Shown here piece by piece: positions 1 through 11,421 of a stretch of 58,818 bases of DNA (the stretch's first letter is position 1; each line of letters starts with the position of its first letter). The DNA comes from an uncultured Lachnospiraceae bacterium (GTDB lineage: Bacteria > Bacillota > Clostridia > Lachnospirales > Lachnospiraceae). The DNA lies in NCBI GenBank assembly GCA_900317755.1, contig ONHZ01000016.1, positions 1 through 58,818 on the forward strand. The letters are read 5' to 3'. A program made the position numbers and the translations under genes. The notes beneath the pieces are model-generated. The model had not been told where the DNA came from, did not search any database, and was given only the letters and a program-made list of their open reading frames with translations.

Positions 1-106
1 CCACGATATTTGCAAAGCAAAATCGTGGCATGTCGTCAGGGCACATGAGAATGCTGCTATGCAGCATAGTGCCCTTCCTCGGATTCGCTAAGCAACGAGT
101 AAAATC
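1..106 (-). repeat. Nested palindromic intergenic element, copy E (cut by window edge)
   Basis: Two hairpins sit side by side: CCACGAT (1-7) pairs with ATCGTGG (22-28), and GGGCAC (39-44) pairs with GTGCCC (69-74) around a second stem ATGCTGC/GCAGCAT. On the minus strand the same two hairpins, in the same order and with the same linker GACGACATG, form the inside of the element at 39914-40159. Bases 86-106 are an exact reverse complement of 56570-56590, inside another element. The left part lies outside the window. It lies upstream of lepA. Confidence 0.7.
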
Positions 107-170
107 AAGACTTTTTCTTAGATAGTTTTGTTCTTCTCGCGCACCAGAGGTATATTATTAGGAGCGAGCG

Positions 171-2000
171 ATGGCAGAAGATGTTAATTTGATTCCGATG
201 GACCACATCCGGAATTTTTGTATAATTGCACACATAGATCACGGCAAATCGACGCTGGCAGACAGACTGATTGAGCTGACCGGCGTGCTGACGGAACGTG
301 AGATGCAGGACCAGGTCCTCGACAATATGGATCTTGAGCGTGAGAGAGGAATTACGATCAAGTCCCAGGCAGTCAGGCTTATTTATCATGCAAAGAATGG
401 CGAAGAGTACGTGTTCAATCTCATAGATACGCCAGGCCATGTCGATTTTAATTACGAGGTGTCGAGAGCCCTGAAGGCCTGCGACGGCGCGATTCTGATT
501 GTCGATGCATCACAGGGCGTCGAGGCGCAGACACTGGCAAACTGCTATCTTGCGATAGACAATGACCTCGAGGTTCTTCCTGTTATTAATAAGATAGATT
601 TGCCATCTGCTGATCCAGACAGGGTGAAGGACGAAATTGAAGATGTCATAGGGCTTGACTGCGAGGGCTGTCCAAGGATTTCTGCCAAGACGGGTGAGAA
701 TGTTCCTGAAGTTCTTGAGCAGATCATCACAAAGCTTCCTGCCCCAACAGGTGATCTGAAGGCACCGCTCAAGGCGCTGATTTTTGATTCGCTCTATGAC
801 AGCTACCGAGGCGTCATCGTATTTTTCCGTGTATTTGACGGCTCGATCAAGGCCGGTGACAAGGTAAAGATGATGGCGACCGGCGCAGTCTTTGATGTCA
901 TCGAGGTCGGGTATTTCGGACCGGGAAGATTTATTCCATGCGATGTTCTTGAAGCAGGTATGGTTGGCTACATGACAGCGAGCATCAAGGATCTCCGCCA
1001 GACCAGAGTCGGCGATACGATTACCTATGCTGACAGGCCATGTGCAGAGGCATTTCCTGGCTACAAGGCAGTCCATCCGATGGTCTACTGCGGCGTCTAT
1101 CCCGCTGATGGCGCGAAATATCCTGACCTTAAGGATGCGCTTGAAAAATTACAGCTGAATGATGCATCGCTTACCTATGAGCCCGAGACCTCAAAGGCAT
1201 TGGGCTTCGGTTTTCGCTGCGGCTTCCTTGGGCTTCTTCATCTTGACGTAGTGCAGGAAAGGCTTGAGCGGGAATATGGGCTTGATCTTGTTCTCACGGC
1301 ACCATCTGTAGTATACAAGGTTGTAAAGACCGATGGCACAGAAATGTATCTGACGAATCCATCAAATATGCCGGATCCTTCCGAAATCGACCATATGGAA
1401 GAGCCAATGGTCGATGCAGAAATCATGGTGACGGACGAGTACATCGGCGACATCATGAAGCTCTGCGAGGAGCGGCGCGGCCAGTATGTCAATATGGAAT
1501 ATGTCGAAAAGACGAGGGCAGTTCTTAAATATGTGATGCCGCTTAATGAAATCATATATGATTTCTTCGATGCCTTAAAGTCCCGCTCAAGAGGCTATGC
1601 GTCTTTTGATTATGAATTTAAGGAATATCAGAAATCAAATCTTGTGAAGCTCGATATTCTTATTAATAAGGAGCAGGTCGATGCGCTTTCTTTCATCGTA
1701 TTTGAAGGCACGGCATACGACAGAGGCCGTAAGATGTGCGAGAAGCTGAAGGGTGAAATCCCAAGGCACCTGTTTGAAATTCCGATTCAGGCAGCAGTCG
1801 GCGGCAAGGTCATCGCTAGGGAAACCATAAAGGCAATGCGGAAGGATGTCCTCGCAAAGTGCTATGGCGGTGATATTTCAAGAAAGAGAAAGCTTCTTGA
1901 GAAGCAGAAGGAAGGAAAGAAGAAGATGCGCCAGATCGGTTCTGTAGAGGTACCGAAGGAAGCATTCTTAAATGTCTTGAAGCTTGATGACGATTCGTGA
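171..2000 (+). CDS. lepA: Elongation factor 4 (LepA), ribosome-associated translational GTPase
   Basis: A 609-residue protein of normal family length. The GTPase motifs are plain: AHIDHGKS at 20-27, DTPGH at 86-90 and NKID at 140-143. The EF-G-like domains and the LepA-specific C-terminal domain follow, the latter with the basic stretch near [16 protein letters not shown]. LepA binds elongating or assembling ribosomes and is thought to back-translocate or remodel stalled complexes. The ATG is preceded by AGGAG at 160-164. Immediate downstream neighbour is hemW, a common Firmicutes arrangement ahead of the hrcA operon. Nothing odd is seen in the protein. Confidence 0.97.
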   Translation: MAEDVNLIPMDHIRNFCIIAHIDHGKSTLADRLIELTGVLTEREMQDQVLDNMDLERERGITIKSQAVRLIYHAKNGEEYVFNLIDTPGHVDFNYEVSRALKACDGAILIVDASQGVEAQTLANCYLAIDNDLEVLPVINKIDLPSADPDRVKDEIEDVIGLDCEGCPRISAKTGENVPEVLEQIITKLPAPTGDLKAPLKALIFDSLYDSYRGVIVFFRVFDGSIKAGDKVKMMATGAVFDVIEVGYFGPGRFIPCDVLEAGMVGYMTASIKDLRQTRVGDTITYADRPCAEAFPGYKAVHPMVYCGVYPADGAKYPDLKDALEKLQLNDASLTYEPETSKALGFGFRCGFLGLLHLDVVQERLEREYGLDLVLTAPSVVYKVVKTDGTEMYLTNPSNMPDPSEIDHMEEPMVDAEIMVTDEYIGDIMKLCEERRGQYVNMEYVEKTRAVLKYVMPLNEIIYDFFDALKSRSRGYASFDYEFKEYQKSNLVKLDILINKEQVDALSFIVFEGTAYDRGRKMCEKLKGEIPRHLFEIPIQAAVGGKVIARETIKAMRKDVLAKCYGGDISRKRKLLEKQKEGKKKMRQIGSVEVPKEAFLNVLKLDDDS

Positions 2001-2020
2001 TTATCATTGATCATTTACTT

Positions 2021-2110
2021 TGTTACAGTTCACGCATAATTATTTCATAGAGAATTATGCAATTGCGTTAATAATATTCTTTGAATAATAATGCAGCGTG
2101 AACTGTAACA
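2021..2110. repeat. Nested palindrome between lepA and hemW
   Basis: TGTTACAGTTCACGC (2021-2035) is perfectly complementary to 2096-2110. Inside lies a second hairpin, GCATAATT (2034-2041) with AATTATGC (2053-2060). There is no long T tract, so this is not a classical intrinsic terminator, though it could end or process the lepA transcript. It has the same hairpin-in-hairpin plan as the larger elements but no shared core sequence. Confidence 0.6.
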
Positions 2111-2132
2111 TTTTTATTTGAAAGAAAAAATA

Positions 2133-3347
2133 ATGCAAGATACCGAACTATATATCCACATTCCCTTCTGCGTCCGCAAGTGCCTGTACTGTGATTTTCT
2201 TTCCGGTCCTTTTGATGCAGAGGTCAGAAAAAAATACACGGATGCCCTCATAAAAGAGCTGCATTATCAGTCTGCGTTTATGCAGGACGACATGATTCGT
2301 TCTATTTATTTCGGCGGCGGTACGCCGACCTTATTAGAGGAAGCGTATTTTGAAAAGATAATATCAGAAGTATTTCAGGATTTTCATATCAAAGAAAATG
2401 CTGAGATTTCCATGGAATGTAATCCTGCGACAGCCTCCCTTGAAAAGCTCTCGCATTACTGTGCATCAGGCGTAAACAGGCTTTCCATCGGCCTTCAGTC
2501 TGCAAATGATGATGAATTAATAACACTGGGAAGAATACATACATTTGAGGATTTTCTGCATACGTATGAGGAGGCAGGAAAAGCCGGATTTTCAAATATT
2601 AATATTGACATCATGACGGGAATCCCCGGGCAGAGCTGGGATACGCTTCGTAATACACTGACGCAGGTCACTGATTTACGTCCTGAGCACATCAGCTGCT
2701 ATAGTCTTATTATAGAAGAAAATACGCCATTCTATCAGAGCTATCATGAGGAGGATGAGCGCCGGAGGGAAGGAGAGCCTGTTGAAAATTATCAAGCACA
2801 TGATGAGAATTTTTGTGGGGAAGTAAAGCATCTTCCTTCTGATGACGAAGAATATGCGTTATCAAAAAATGCAAGGGACTTTCTCATTTCAAAGGGCTAC
2901 GGCCAGTATGAGATTTCAAATTATGCCAGGAAGGGATATGAGTGCATCCACAATATCGGCTATTGGCAGAGAGTGCCATATTTTGGCGCTGGACCTGGCG
3001 CAGCGTCTCTATTAAAAGAAGTGCGATACAAAAATCCCACAGACATCAAAAAGTACATTGAAAAAGCTGAAAATAATGAATTTCCTATATATGAAATTAA
3101 AGAAGAACTGACAAAAAATGCAGCAATGGAAGAGTTCATATTTTTAGGACTTCGGATGAATGAAGGCATTTTGATTGAAAAATTCAAAGAAAATTTCGGC
3201 AGTACCATAGAATCAATATATAGTGAACAAATAAAAAAATTCCAGGAAGAGAAGCTTCTTGAAATATCAGATGGCAGGCTGAAATTTACCGAAAGGGGCA
3301 TGGACGTATCGAATTATGTCCTTTCTGAATTCCTGCTTGGGACTTGA
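2133..3347 (+). CDS. hemW: Radical SAM heme chaperone HemW
   Basis: The radical SAM cluster motif CX3CX2C is at C13, C17 and C20 in the context IPFCVRKCLYCDF, which is typical of HemW (formerly called oxygen-independent coproporphyrinogen oxidase-like). The family motifs FGGGTPT, SMECNP and GYGQYEISNYA are present, and a HemW C-terminal domain follows. HemW binds heme and a [4Fe-4S] cluster and is thought to insert heme into target proteins. I chose the ATG at 2133. A TTG 15 bases upstream is also in frame but has no better ribosome binding site. An acidic insertion near residues 205-230 makes the protein about 404 aa, slightly longer than usual. It follows lepA, as in many Firmicutes. Confidence 0.9.
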   Translation: MQDTELYIHIPFCVRKCLYCDFLSGPFDAEVRKKYTDALIKELHYQSAFMQDDMIRSIYFGGGTPTLLEEAYFEKIISEVFQDFHIKENAEISMECNPATASLEKLSHYCASGVNRLSIGLQSANDDELITLGRIHTFEDFLHTYEEAGKAGFSNINIDIMTGIPGQSWDTLRNTLTQVTDLRPEHISCYSLIIEENTPFYQSYHEEDERRREGEPVENYQAHDENFCGEVKHLPSDDEEYALSKNARDFLISKGYGQYEISNYARKGYECIHNIGYWQRVPYFGAGPGAASLLKEVRYKNPTDIKKYIEKAENNEFPIYEIKEELTKNAAMEEFIFLGLRMNEGILIEKFKENFGSTIESIYSEQIKKFQEEKLLEISDGRLKFTERGMDVSNYVLSEFLLGT

Positions 3348-3427
3348 AATTATTTTTCTTATGTATTATCCTATTCAACAATCAATGTAAGGCTTTATAT
3401 ATTTCGACTAGGAGGGAGGAGATACCT

Positions 3428-4330
3428 ATGAAAAATATTTTAGTAATAGGTTCAAAACCTTCATTCCTTATTAAAGGTTTGATGGTAAAGCTTGAGAAAA
3501 ATGGATATCATCCCGAATTTTCACCATTTAATATTATTGATTTTGATGTTAAATCTGCGCATACAGATATCTTTATCCTGTATATGGATGAGGGGATTTA
3601 TTACGAGAGTGCTTTCATGATGCATCTTGCGGATGCACTTCAGAGAAAATTCAAAATGCTTATCCTGATTGGGGAGAAAAATGAAAGGTCGGTTGCCCTT
3701 ACGTATCTTCCGGAGGAGTTCATAGAAAATTATTATGAAAGGCCTCTTGACATCGATCTATTATTAATCGACTTAAAGATTTCCGGTTTTCAGAAAATAA
3801 GCGAGTCTGAAAAGAAAGTAATACTTTCAGTCGATGATGATCCTGGATACAGCAGATATTTGAGAGATGCGTTAAAGCAGACATATCATGTGGCACTTGC
3901 ATTTTCAGGTGCACAGGCAATAGCCTGGCTGGCAACGAATCACTGCGATCTCATTCTTCTCGACTATGGCATGCCAATTGCAAATGGCAAGACGATATTT
4001 GAAATGCTGAAGGGCGAGGAAAATACAAAGGACATTCCAATTGTTTTCCTTACAGGAAATAATGATAAGCAGTCAGTTATGGATATTATTAATTTAAAGC
4101 CGGAAGATTATCTTCTGAAGTCAATCGCAAAGGAAGAACTTCTCATGAAGCTTGAAGATTTCTTTAATCATTCGAATTCTGAAGGAGGAGGCGGAGCTAT
4201 TGTTTCTACTGCCAGCGCGGCTGCTTCAACTAAAGATAGCGATTTTCCAGAGCAAAATACAAAGCCAAAATCAAAGCATCTCATGACCACAACAGACGTC
4301 ATTCTTGATTATGTCGATGAAGACGAATAA
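3428..4330 (+). CDS. Double receiver-domain response regulator without output domain
   Basis: A 300-residue protein. The C-terminal half is a clear CheY-like receiver: acidic pocket D136-D138, phosphoacceptor D179 in LILLDYGMP, T209 in FLTGN and K231 in LLKSI. The N-terminal 120 residues have a similar alternating fold (ILVIGSKPS, IFILYMDEG, LILIGEK) but lack a convincing acceptor aspartate, so it is probably a degenerate receiver. A Ser/Ala-rich tail of about 45 residues ends the protein, with no DNA-binding or enzyme domain. Start at 3428 follows a strong GGAGGGAGGAG. No histidine kinase is nearby, so it is an orphan regulator; its partner cannot be read from the window. Confidence 0.75.
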   Translation: MKNILVIGSKPSFLIKGLMVKLEKNGYHPEFSPFNIIDFDVKSAHTDIFILYMDEGIYYESAFMMHLADALQRKFKMLILIGEKNERSVALTYLPEEFIENYYERPLDIDLLLIDLKISGFQKISESEKKVILSVDDDPGYSRYLRDALKQTYHVALAFSGAQAIAWLATNHCDLILLDYGMPIANGKTIFEMLKGEENTKDIPIVFLTGNNDKQSVMDIINLKPEDYLLKSIAKEELLMKLEDFFNHSNSEGGGGAIVSTASAAASTKDSDFPEQNTKPKSKHLMTTTDVILDYVDEDE

Positions 4331-4341
4331 ATCCCATTTTT

Positions 4342-4377
4342 TCTGCATTCCGATTGAAACGGAGGCAGATTTTTTTA
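4342..4377 (+). terminator. Intrinsic terminator after the receiver protein
   Basis: TCTGCATTCCG (4342-4352) pairs imperfectly with CGGAGGCAGA (4360-4369) and is followed at once by TTTTTTTATTT. It separates the receiver gene from the heat-shock operon promoter. Confidence 0.75.
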
Positions 4378-4394
4378 TTTTTTATAATTTTCCC

Positions 4395-4423
4395 TTGACA
4401 AACCTTATAAAGGGTAGTAGATT
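4395..4423 (+). promoter_or_regulatory. Sigma-A type promoter of the hrcA operon
   Basis: TTGACA at 4395-4400, a 17-base spacer and TAGATT at 4418-4423. The predicted start of transcription falls just before the CIRCE operator, the classical arrangement for HrcA repression. Confidence 0.7.
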
Positions 4424-4437
4424 ATGCAATGAAGATA

Positions 4438-4464
4438 TTAGCACTCTTGAGAGTTGAGTGCTAA
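4438..4464 (+). promoter_or_regulatory. CIRCE operator (HrcA binding site)
   Basis: TTAGCACTC (4438-4446), nine bases, then GAGTGCTAA (4456-4464): a perfect match to the CIRCE consensus. HrcA, encoded by the first gene of the operon, binds it and represses the operon until heat shock titrates GroE. The operator lies just 5' of the hrcA ribosome binding site and so is transcribed. Confidence 0.97.
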
Positions 4465-4487
4465 CAACTCAGAACCAGGAGTTTGAG

Positions 4488-5534
4488 ATGGAAGACGAAT
4501 TAGATGAGAGAAAATTAAAAATTCTCGATGCGATCATCCAGACATATTTCGAGACAGGCGAGCCGGTAGGCAGCCGTACGATTTCGAAATATACGGATCT
4601 TTCGCTTTCATCTGCTACGATCCGAAATGAGATGAGCGATCTCGAGGACATGGGCTACATCGTACAGCCGCATACTTCTGCAGGACGAATTCCGACAGAC
4701 AAGGGCTACAGGCTTTATGTCAACCACCTCCTTTCAGAGAAGGAAGAGGAGCTGAATAACACAAAGGAGAAGCTCATTTCAAAGACTGAGAAACTTGAAG
4801 AGGTCTTGAAGCAGGTCGTAAAGATCCTCGCAAACAATACGAATTATACTTCTGTTGTTTCTGCACCGGCCGCCTATTCAAACAAGGTCAAGTTCGTACA
4901 GCTCTCACAGGTCAATGCCCACCAGATTCTTTCCGTAGTCGTGATGGACGGAAATCTTGTGAAGAACAGGATCATTGAAGTTGAGGCACCACTTTCGAGT
5001 GAAGACCTTCTTCGAATGAATATGCTCCTGAATACCTCGCTGAATGGCCTTTCGGTTTCTGGCATCAATCTTGGTCTGATTCAGAAGATCAAGGCGCAGT
5101 CGGGAAACTTTGAGGACATCATCGAACAGGTTTTGAAGACCATTGCAGATACGATTACTGAGGATAAGGATGAGATGGAGGTCTACACCTCAGGTGCGAC
5201 AAACATCTTCAAATATCCGGAACTCTCAGACAAGGAAAGTGCAAAGGAGCTGATCTCCACACTCGAAGACAAGAGTTCGCTTTCAAATCTTATCAAGGAA
5301 ACCCAGGAAGACAAGAAAGGAAATGGCACTGGCATTCAGGTTTACATTGGTTCCGAGTCTCCTATTTCAAATATGAAGGACTGCTCAGTCGTTACCGCGA
5401 CGTACGAATTATCCGAAGGCGTCAAGGGAACGATCGGCATCATAGGTCCGAAACGAATGGATTATAAGAACGTTGTGAAGAATCTGACCGAGCTCAGAGA
5501 CGAGATTGACAAGATTTTAAGTGACGATTCTTAA
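4488..5534 (+). CDS. hrcA: Heat-inducible transcription repressor HrcA
   Basis: 348 residues, the usual size. The N-terminal winged helix carries the conserved EPVGSRTIS and SSATIRNEMSDLE segments and then PHTSAGRIPTDKGYR, all diagnostic for HrcA. The rest is the GAF-like dimerisation domain. I chose the ATG at 4488, six bases after AGGAG. An in-frame GTG at 4458 lies inside the CIRCE element and is an implausible start. HrcA represses its own operon through the CIRCE site directly upstream, so hrcA-grpE-dnaK is autoregulated and heat-inducible. Confidence 0.96.
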   Translation: MEDELDERKLKILDAIIQTYFETGEPVGSRTISKYTDLSLSSATIRNEMSDLEDMGYIVQPHTSAGRIPTDKGYRLYVNHLLSEKEEELNNTKEKLISKTEKLEEVLKQVVKILANNTNYTSVVSAPAAYSNKVKFVQLSQVNAHQILSVVVMDGNLVKNRIIEVEAPLSSEDLLRMNMLLNTSLNGLSVSGINLGLIQKIKAQSGNFEDIIEQVLKTIADTITEDKDEMEVYTSGATNIFKYPELSDKESAKELISTLEDKSSLSNLIKETQEDKKGNGTGIQVYIGSESPISNMKDCSVVTATYELSEGVKGTIGIIGPKRMDYKNVVKNLTELRDEIDKILSDDS

Positions 5535-5554
5535 AATAGAAAGGTGATGATATT

Positions 5555-6268
5555 TTGGCAGAAGAAAAGAGTGCAGAGGAAGAGGTTAAGGAAACCGTAT
5601 CCGCTGAAGAGACAAATACAAATCCTGCTGATGAAGACATAGATAAAGAGGCATCAGAGAATACTTCTGAGGACGCTTCAGAGGAAACTGAGAGCAAGGA
5701 TAATGCAGAGGATTCAGAAAAGTCTGGAGAAGCCGATGCGGCAGATTCAGAAAAAACTGATTCTGACAAGTCCGAAGAGGAGCGCGTCAAGGAAGTAGCA
5801 GATGCAGTGAAAGACGCTTTAGAAAAAGATAAGAAGCCTTCAAAAGAGGAGCTTAAGATTGCAGAGCTTACCGACAAGGTAAAGCGCCAGATGGCAGAAT
5901 TCGAGAACTTCCGTAAGAGAAGCGAAAGAGAAAAGGGCGAGATGTTCGATGCCGGAGCTGTCAATATTATTGGAAAGATTCTTCCGATCCTTGACAATTT
6001 CGAGCGCGGTCTCTCACAGGCGCCGGAAGGCGATCCTTTCGCAGACGGAATGGAAAAGGTATACAGGCAGTTTACCACGACGCTCACCGAAATCGGTGTT
6101 ACGCCGATAGAGGCAACAGGCAAGACCTTCGATCCGAATTTCCACAATGCAGTGATGCATGTCGATGACGATCAGTATGGCGAATCTGAAGTCGTAGAAG
6201 AGCTTCAGAAAGGCTATATGTACCATGACAAGGTGGTCCGCCACAGCATGGTGAAGGTTGCGAACTAA
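5555..6268 (+). CDS. grpE: Nucleotide exchange factor GrpE
   Basis: The C-terminal half has the GrpE signature: a long helix (ELTDKVKRQMAEFENFRKR) and then the beta domain with DPNFHNAVMHVDD and GYMYHDKVVRHSMVKV. GrpE releases ADP from DnaK. At 237 residues it is longer than many GrpE proteins because the first 85 residues are a disordered Glu/Asp/Ser-rich extension. The start is a TTG, placed after AAGGTGATGA. No in-frame ATG is better placed. The gene lies 20 bases after hrcA in the CIRCE-controlled operon. Confidence 0.95.
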   Translation: MAEEKSAEEEVKETVSAEETNTNPADEDIDKEASENTSEDASEETESKDNAEDSEKSGEADAADSEKTDSDKSEEERVKEVADAVKDALEKDKKPSKEELKIAELTDKVKRQMAEFENFRKRSEREKGEMFDAGAVNIIGKILPILDNFERGLSQAPEGDPFADGMEKVYRQFTTTLTEIGVTPIEATGKTFDPNFHNAVMHVDDDQYGESEVVEELQKGYMYHDKVVRHSMVKVAN

Positions 6269-8248
<1,980 letters not shown>

Positions 8249-8284
8249 TAATAGACCGCGCAAGCGGATCATATGAATGAACTT

Positions 8285-8344
8285 ACGTCATTTCATAGTA
8301 ATCGAATTTTCGCTCTGGCGTAGAGATTACAAATGAAATGACGT
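8285..8344. repeat. Nested hairpin in the dnaK-dnaJ gap
   Basis: ACGTCATTTCAT (8285-8296) is perfectly complementary to 8333-8344, and GTAATC (8298-8303) to GATTAC (8325-8330) inside it. No T tract follows. A stable structure here could block 3' exonucleases or cut down read-through into dnaJ, giving more DnaK than DnaJ. The 182-base gap shows no second CIRCE. Confidence 0.6.
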
Positions 8345-8430
8345 TTGTTGCATATTGAAATATCTAGCGAATACGATTACAATTGTGATGTTTTGCTACA
8401 AAAAAGATTATTGTTTAGAGGGAAGATATT

Positions 8431-9606
8431 ATGGCAGAAGAAAAAAGAGATTATTATGAGGTATTAGGCGTCCCCAAGGATGCTGATGATGCCACCATAA
8501 AGAGCGCATACAGAAAGCTCGCTAAGAAATATCATCCTGATATGAACCCCGGCGACAAAGAGGCCGAGGCAAAATTCAAGGAAGCGTCAGAAGCCTATGC
8601 CGTATTATCTGATCATGATAAGAGGGCGAAATATGACCAGTTCGGCCATGCAGCCTTTGAGGGCGGTGCCGGCGGCGCAGGCGGTTTCGACTTCTCGAAT
8701 ATGGATTTCTCGGATATATTCTCAGATATATTCGGCGATTTCTTCGGCGGCTCAATGGGCGGCATGGGAGGAAGAAGAGCAGGAAATAATGGCCCTATGA
8801 AGGGACAGAACCTCCGTGCTTCAGTAAATATATCCTTTCATGATGCATGCTTTGGCTGCGAGAAGGAGCTTGACATTGTCCTGAAAGATCCATGTCCGAC
8901 ATGTAATGGTACGGGCTGCCGTCCTGGCACAGGCAAGAAGAAATGCCCTCGCTGCGGCGGACGTGGACAGACAGTCACACAGACACAGTCCTTCTTCGGA
9001 ACGGTACAGAATGTCACGACCTGTCCTGAGTGTCACGGTACAGGCGAGATAGTTGAATCCCCATGTCCCGACTGCCACGGCACAGGCTTCGTTGCAAAGA
9101 AAAAGCGTATTTCAGTTTCAATTCCTGCCGGCATTGACAATGGGCAGGCTGTCCGTATCCGTGAAAAAGGCGAGCCTGGCGTGAACGGAGGCCCTAGAGG
9201 AGATCTTCTCGTGGAGGTTCGTGTCAAGGCAGATCCGAGATTCATCCGTCAGGATATGGATGTTTATTCTGAGTGTCCGATTTCATTTGCACAGGCTGCA
9301 CTTGGCGGCGAGGTTATCATCGATACAGTCGATGGCCAGGTCGCATACGACGTAAAGCCTGGGACACAGACAGGTACGAAGATCCGTCTCCGTGGCAAAG
9401 GCATTCCTTCCATCAGGAATTCAAATACAAGAGGCGACCACTACGTTACCTTCAAGGTTCAGGTTCCGACGAATCTGAGCGCCGATGCAAAGAAAGCTCT
9501 TACGGAATTTGATGCGCTTACAGGAAATTCCCTGAAATCAGGTGATGCCCCAAAAAAAGCTTCAAAACCCGGTGGTAAGAAGAGTAAGATTTTCAATAAA
9601 AAATAA
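8431..9606 (+). CDS. dnaJ: Chaperone DnaJ (Hsp40, type I)
   Basis: 391 residues with the full type I layout: J domain with HPD at 35-37, a Gly/Phe-rich linker (about 76-115), four zinc-binding CXXCXGXG repeats ([32 protein letters not shown]) and the C-terminal substrate domains. It stimulates DnaK ATPase and delivers substrates. The start follows AGAGGGAAG. It is the last heat-shock gene here. In many relatives prmA would follow directly, but here about 3.4 kb of other genes intervene. Confidence 0.97.
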   Translation: MAEEKRDYYEVLGVPKDADDATIKSAYRKLAKKYHPDMNPGDKEAEAKFKEASEAYAVLSDHDKRAKYDQFGHAAFEGGAGGAGGFDFSNMDFSDIFSDIFGDFFGGSMGGMGGRRAGNNGPMKGQNLRASVNISFHDACFGCEKELDIVLKDPCPTCNGTGCRPGTGKKKCPRCGGRGQTVTQTQSFFGTVQNVTTCPECHGTGEIVESPCPDCHGTGFVAKKKRISVSIPAGIDNGQAVRIREKGEPGVNGGPRGDLLVEVRVKADPRFIRQDMDVYSECPISFAQAALGGEVIIDTVDGQVAYDVKPGTQTGTKIRLRGKGIPSIRNSNTRGDHYVTFKVQVPTNLSADAKKALTEFDALTGNSLKSGDAPKKASKPGGKKSKIFNKK

Positions 9607-9645
9607 TTTTTTGACCGGGTGTTAATTGTTTTTTTTTAGATGGCT

Positions 9646-9674
9646 ACCACATTAATAATTTTGGTTAATGTGGT
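9646..9674. repeat. GGCTACCACA-type hairpin at the breakpoint of the ADH remnant
   Basis: ACCACATTAA (9646-9655) pairs perfectly with TTAATGTGGT (9665-9674), within the context TGGCTACCACA. The same GGCTACCACA stem occurs twice at 22211-22313. A T8 run lies just 5' of it, so on the minus strand it reads like a terminator. It sits exactly where the alcohol dehydrogenase remnant begins. Confidence 0.6.
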
Positions 9675-10081
9675 GTATGTCAATAAATACAGCAGGCGTC
9701 GCACTCCCTCATGGCATGGAGCATCCCTGCAGCGGCCTTAAGAATATTACCCATGGCAAGGGCCTTGCAGCACTCACGCCCATCATCACAGAGGAAAGCG
9801 TAAAGAAGGCAACGGCCGAAAAGAATACATTTGCACTTTCAAAATACGATGAAATTTCAAAGATTCTCGGCGGTAAAGGGGCTTCTGACTGCGCTGATGC
9901 AATACGCGGACTCCTTGAGAAAATCAATCTTTCACTTACCCTTTCTGAGCAGGGCATTGAGAAAAAGGATGTGGACTGGCTCACAGAGAACTGCATGAAG
10001 GTTTCTGCTGCAAACCTTACGAACCATCCGGTACACTTCGAGAAGGAAGAAGTGAAAGAACTTTACCTCAGGTGTCTGTAA
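9668..10081 (+). pseudogene. C-terminal remnant of an iron-containing alcohol dehydrogenase
   Basis: The 137-residue reading frame begins inside what would be the C-terminal helical domain of a group III alcohol dehydrogenase: NTAGVALPHGMEHP carries the iron-ligand histidine region, and HGKGLAALTP and VDWLTENC are typical of the family's end. Full-length enzymes have about 380 residues, so the whole NAD-binding half and the first iron ligands are missing and no activity is expected. Its apparent ATG falls in the arm of a hairpin repeat, with no ribosome binding site. I infer a deletion or rearrangement that joined the tail of an adh gene to the dnaJ 3' side. Confidence 0.8.
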
Positions 10082-10113
10082 AATAAATTAACAACGCAAA
10101 ATTGCAAAATTAG

Positions 10114-10142
10114 TCCCGTCGGAAAATCCGATGGGATTTTTT
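10114..10142 (+). terminator. Intrinsic terminator after the ADH remnant
   Basis: TCCCGTCGGA (10114-10123) pairs with TCCGATGGGA (10127-10136), with one G-T pair, and TTTTTTG follows. A functional-looking terminator retained behind a broken gene. Confidence 0.85.
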
Positions 10143-10144
10143 GT

Positions 10145-10173
10145 TTGTTCAATGTGCATAAATATGATAATAT
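10145..10173 (+). promoter_or_regulatory. Putative promoter of the PucR-type regulator
   Basis: TTGTTC at 10145-10150, 17 bases, TAATAT at 10168-10173. It lies 40 bases ahead of the coding start. Confidence 0.5.
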
Positions 10174-10212
10174 TATGGCAATTATTTGTTTTTGTAATTT
10201 TGGACAAAGAAA

Positions 10213-11421
10213 ATGGTAAAGTGCAGAGATATTGTAAATATGAATCTTGACGGGATGTGGCTCGTCGCCGGCGAGAGCGGGCTTGATCGTTTAGTGTCGT
10301 GGACCTATGTTGTCATGGCGCGTCCTTTTGATGACCACATGAATGAGGGGAATTTTGCCCTTTTCAGCCTGGATTTTGACAAATTCCATTGGGATGATGT
10401 GAAGTCAAGCATGATTGAGCTCAACGACCTCAAAATCTCCGGTTTTGCAGTTTCTATAAAGGATGATGAAGAGAAGATTCCTGAAGAGATTATTTCTTTG
10501 GCAAATGACCTTTCCCTTCCACTTTTCCAAATCCGCTGGAAGAATGCTTCCTTTGTGGATATTGCACAAAGCATCGGAAATTTTATTATTGAGGAAAATA
10601 ATAAAGTAAACCGGAATGGCCAGTTTCTCTACAATCTATTATTCGGCTATGGCATTGATGACAGGTATATCGAGAAAATTGCTTCACAGTTCGGTATGGA
10701 TTTTTCTGTGCCTCATCAGGTCGGAATAATTGTCGTAGACAGGATTAGTGACTCGAAATCAGATAATAATCTTGAAAATGACGAGCATAAGTACAATTAC
10801 TATATGGCGACGCTCGAAAAGATGATAGCAGATATGGACGAGCCCACGCTTTTTCTTAATTTCTTAAATAAGGGCGTCGTGCTGCTTCCATACACGGGCG
10901 ACAAGCATGTAGAAGAAGAGCTTGAGAAAATTCTTGAAGCACTCGACAGTGACACACTGTTCCGCGGCGATTTCAACAGCACCTGCATCATGGGGAAGCC
11001 CTATATCAATCCGCACGAATATGCCCAGAGCTACTATGGCGCGAAGAGCCTCATTTACAAAAAAGATGTCCTTTTAAATGCACAGAAGAAAAAGGTCATC
11101 ACCTCTGACATGATGGGTATTTACAAATTCCTTTTTACGAATGGTGACAATGAGGAATTAAGGAATTACTGCGACAAGCGTCTGCAGAAGCTTGAGGAAT
11201 ACGACAGTGCAAATAATACGGAATTAATTAATACATTCCTTGCCTATTACATGAATGGATACAATGCGACGAAGACTGCGGACAGCCTGTATATTCACAG
11301 GAATACTCTGCAGTACAGACTGTCTAAGATAAATGAGCTTCTGGGCTTAAAGGCTGACGACTACGGCGAGTATCTTGAAATCATCAACTGCATCATGGTG
11401 AAGAGGATGCTGCTCTCATGA
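10213..11421 (+). CDS. PucR/CdaR-family transcriptional regulator
   Basis: 402 residues. The N-terminal part (about 1-120) matches the PucR-type sensor domain. The C-terminus has the family's helix-turn-helix, YNATKTADSLYIHRNTLQYRLSKI at about 353-376, quoted here in two parts: YNATKTADSLYIH and RNTLQYRLSKI. The middle holds a GGDEF-like or CdaR-type dimerisation region. Such regulators activate catabolic genes, often for purines, amino acids or sugars acids, in response to a small molecule. The next gene downstream, an ornithine-cyclodeaminase-family enzyme, is the natural candidate target. The gap between them has two operator-like palindromes. Confidence 0.8.
   Translation: MVKCRDIVNMNLDGMWLVAGESGLDRLVSWTYVVMARPFDDHMNEGNFALFSLDFDKFHWDDVKSSMIELNDLKISGFAVSIKDDEEKIPEEIISLANDLSLPLFQIRWKNASFVDIAQSIGNFIIEENNKVNRNGQFLYNLLFGYGIDDRYIEKIASQFGMDFSVPHQVGIIVVDRISDSKSDNNLENDEHKYNYYMATLEKMIADMDEPTLFLNFLNKGVVLLPYTGDKHVEEELEKILEALDSDTLFRGDFNSTCIMGKPYINPHEYAQSYYGAKSLIYKKDVLLNAQKKKVITSDMMGIYKFLFTNGDNEELRNYCDKRLQKLEEYDSANNTELINTFLAYYMNGYNATKTADSLYIHRNTLQYRLSKINELLGLKADDYGEYLEIINCIMVKRMLLS

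Noticed and set aside
4458-4487. GTG start for hrcA
   Set aside because: The GTG is inside the CIRCE operator; the ATG at 4488 has AGGAG at the right distance.
5494-6147. Serine-rich 217-codon minus-strand frame
   Set aside because: It is the antisense of the Glu/Ser-rich hrcA-grpE coding region; low complexity follows from that.
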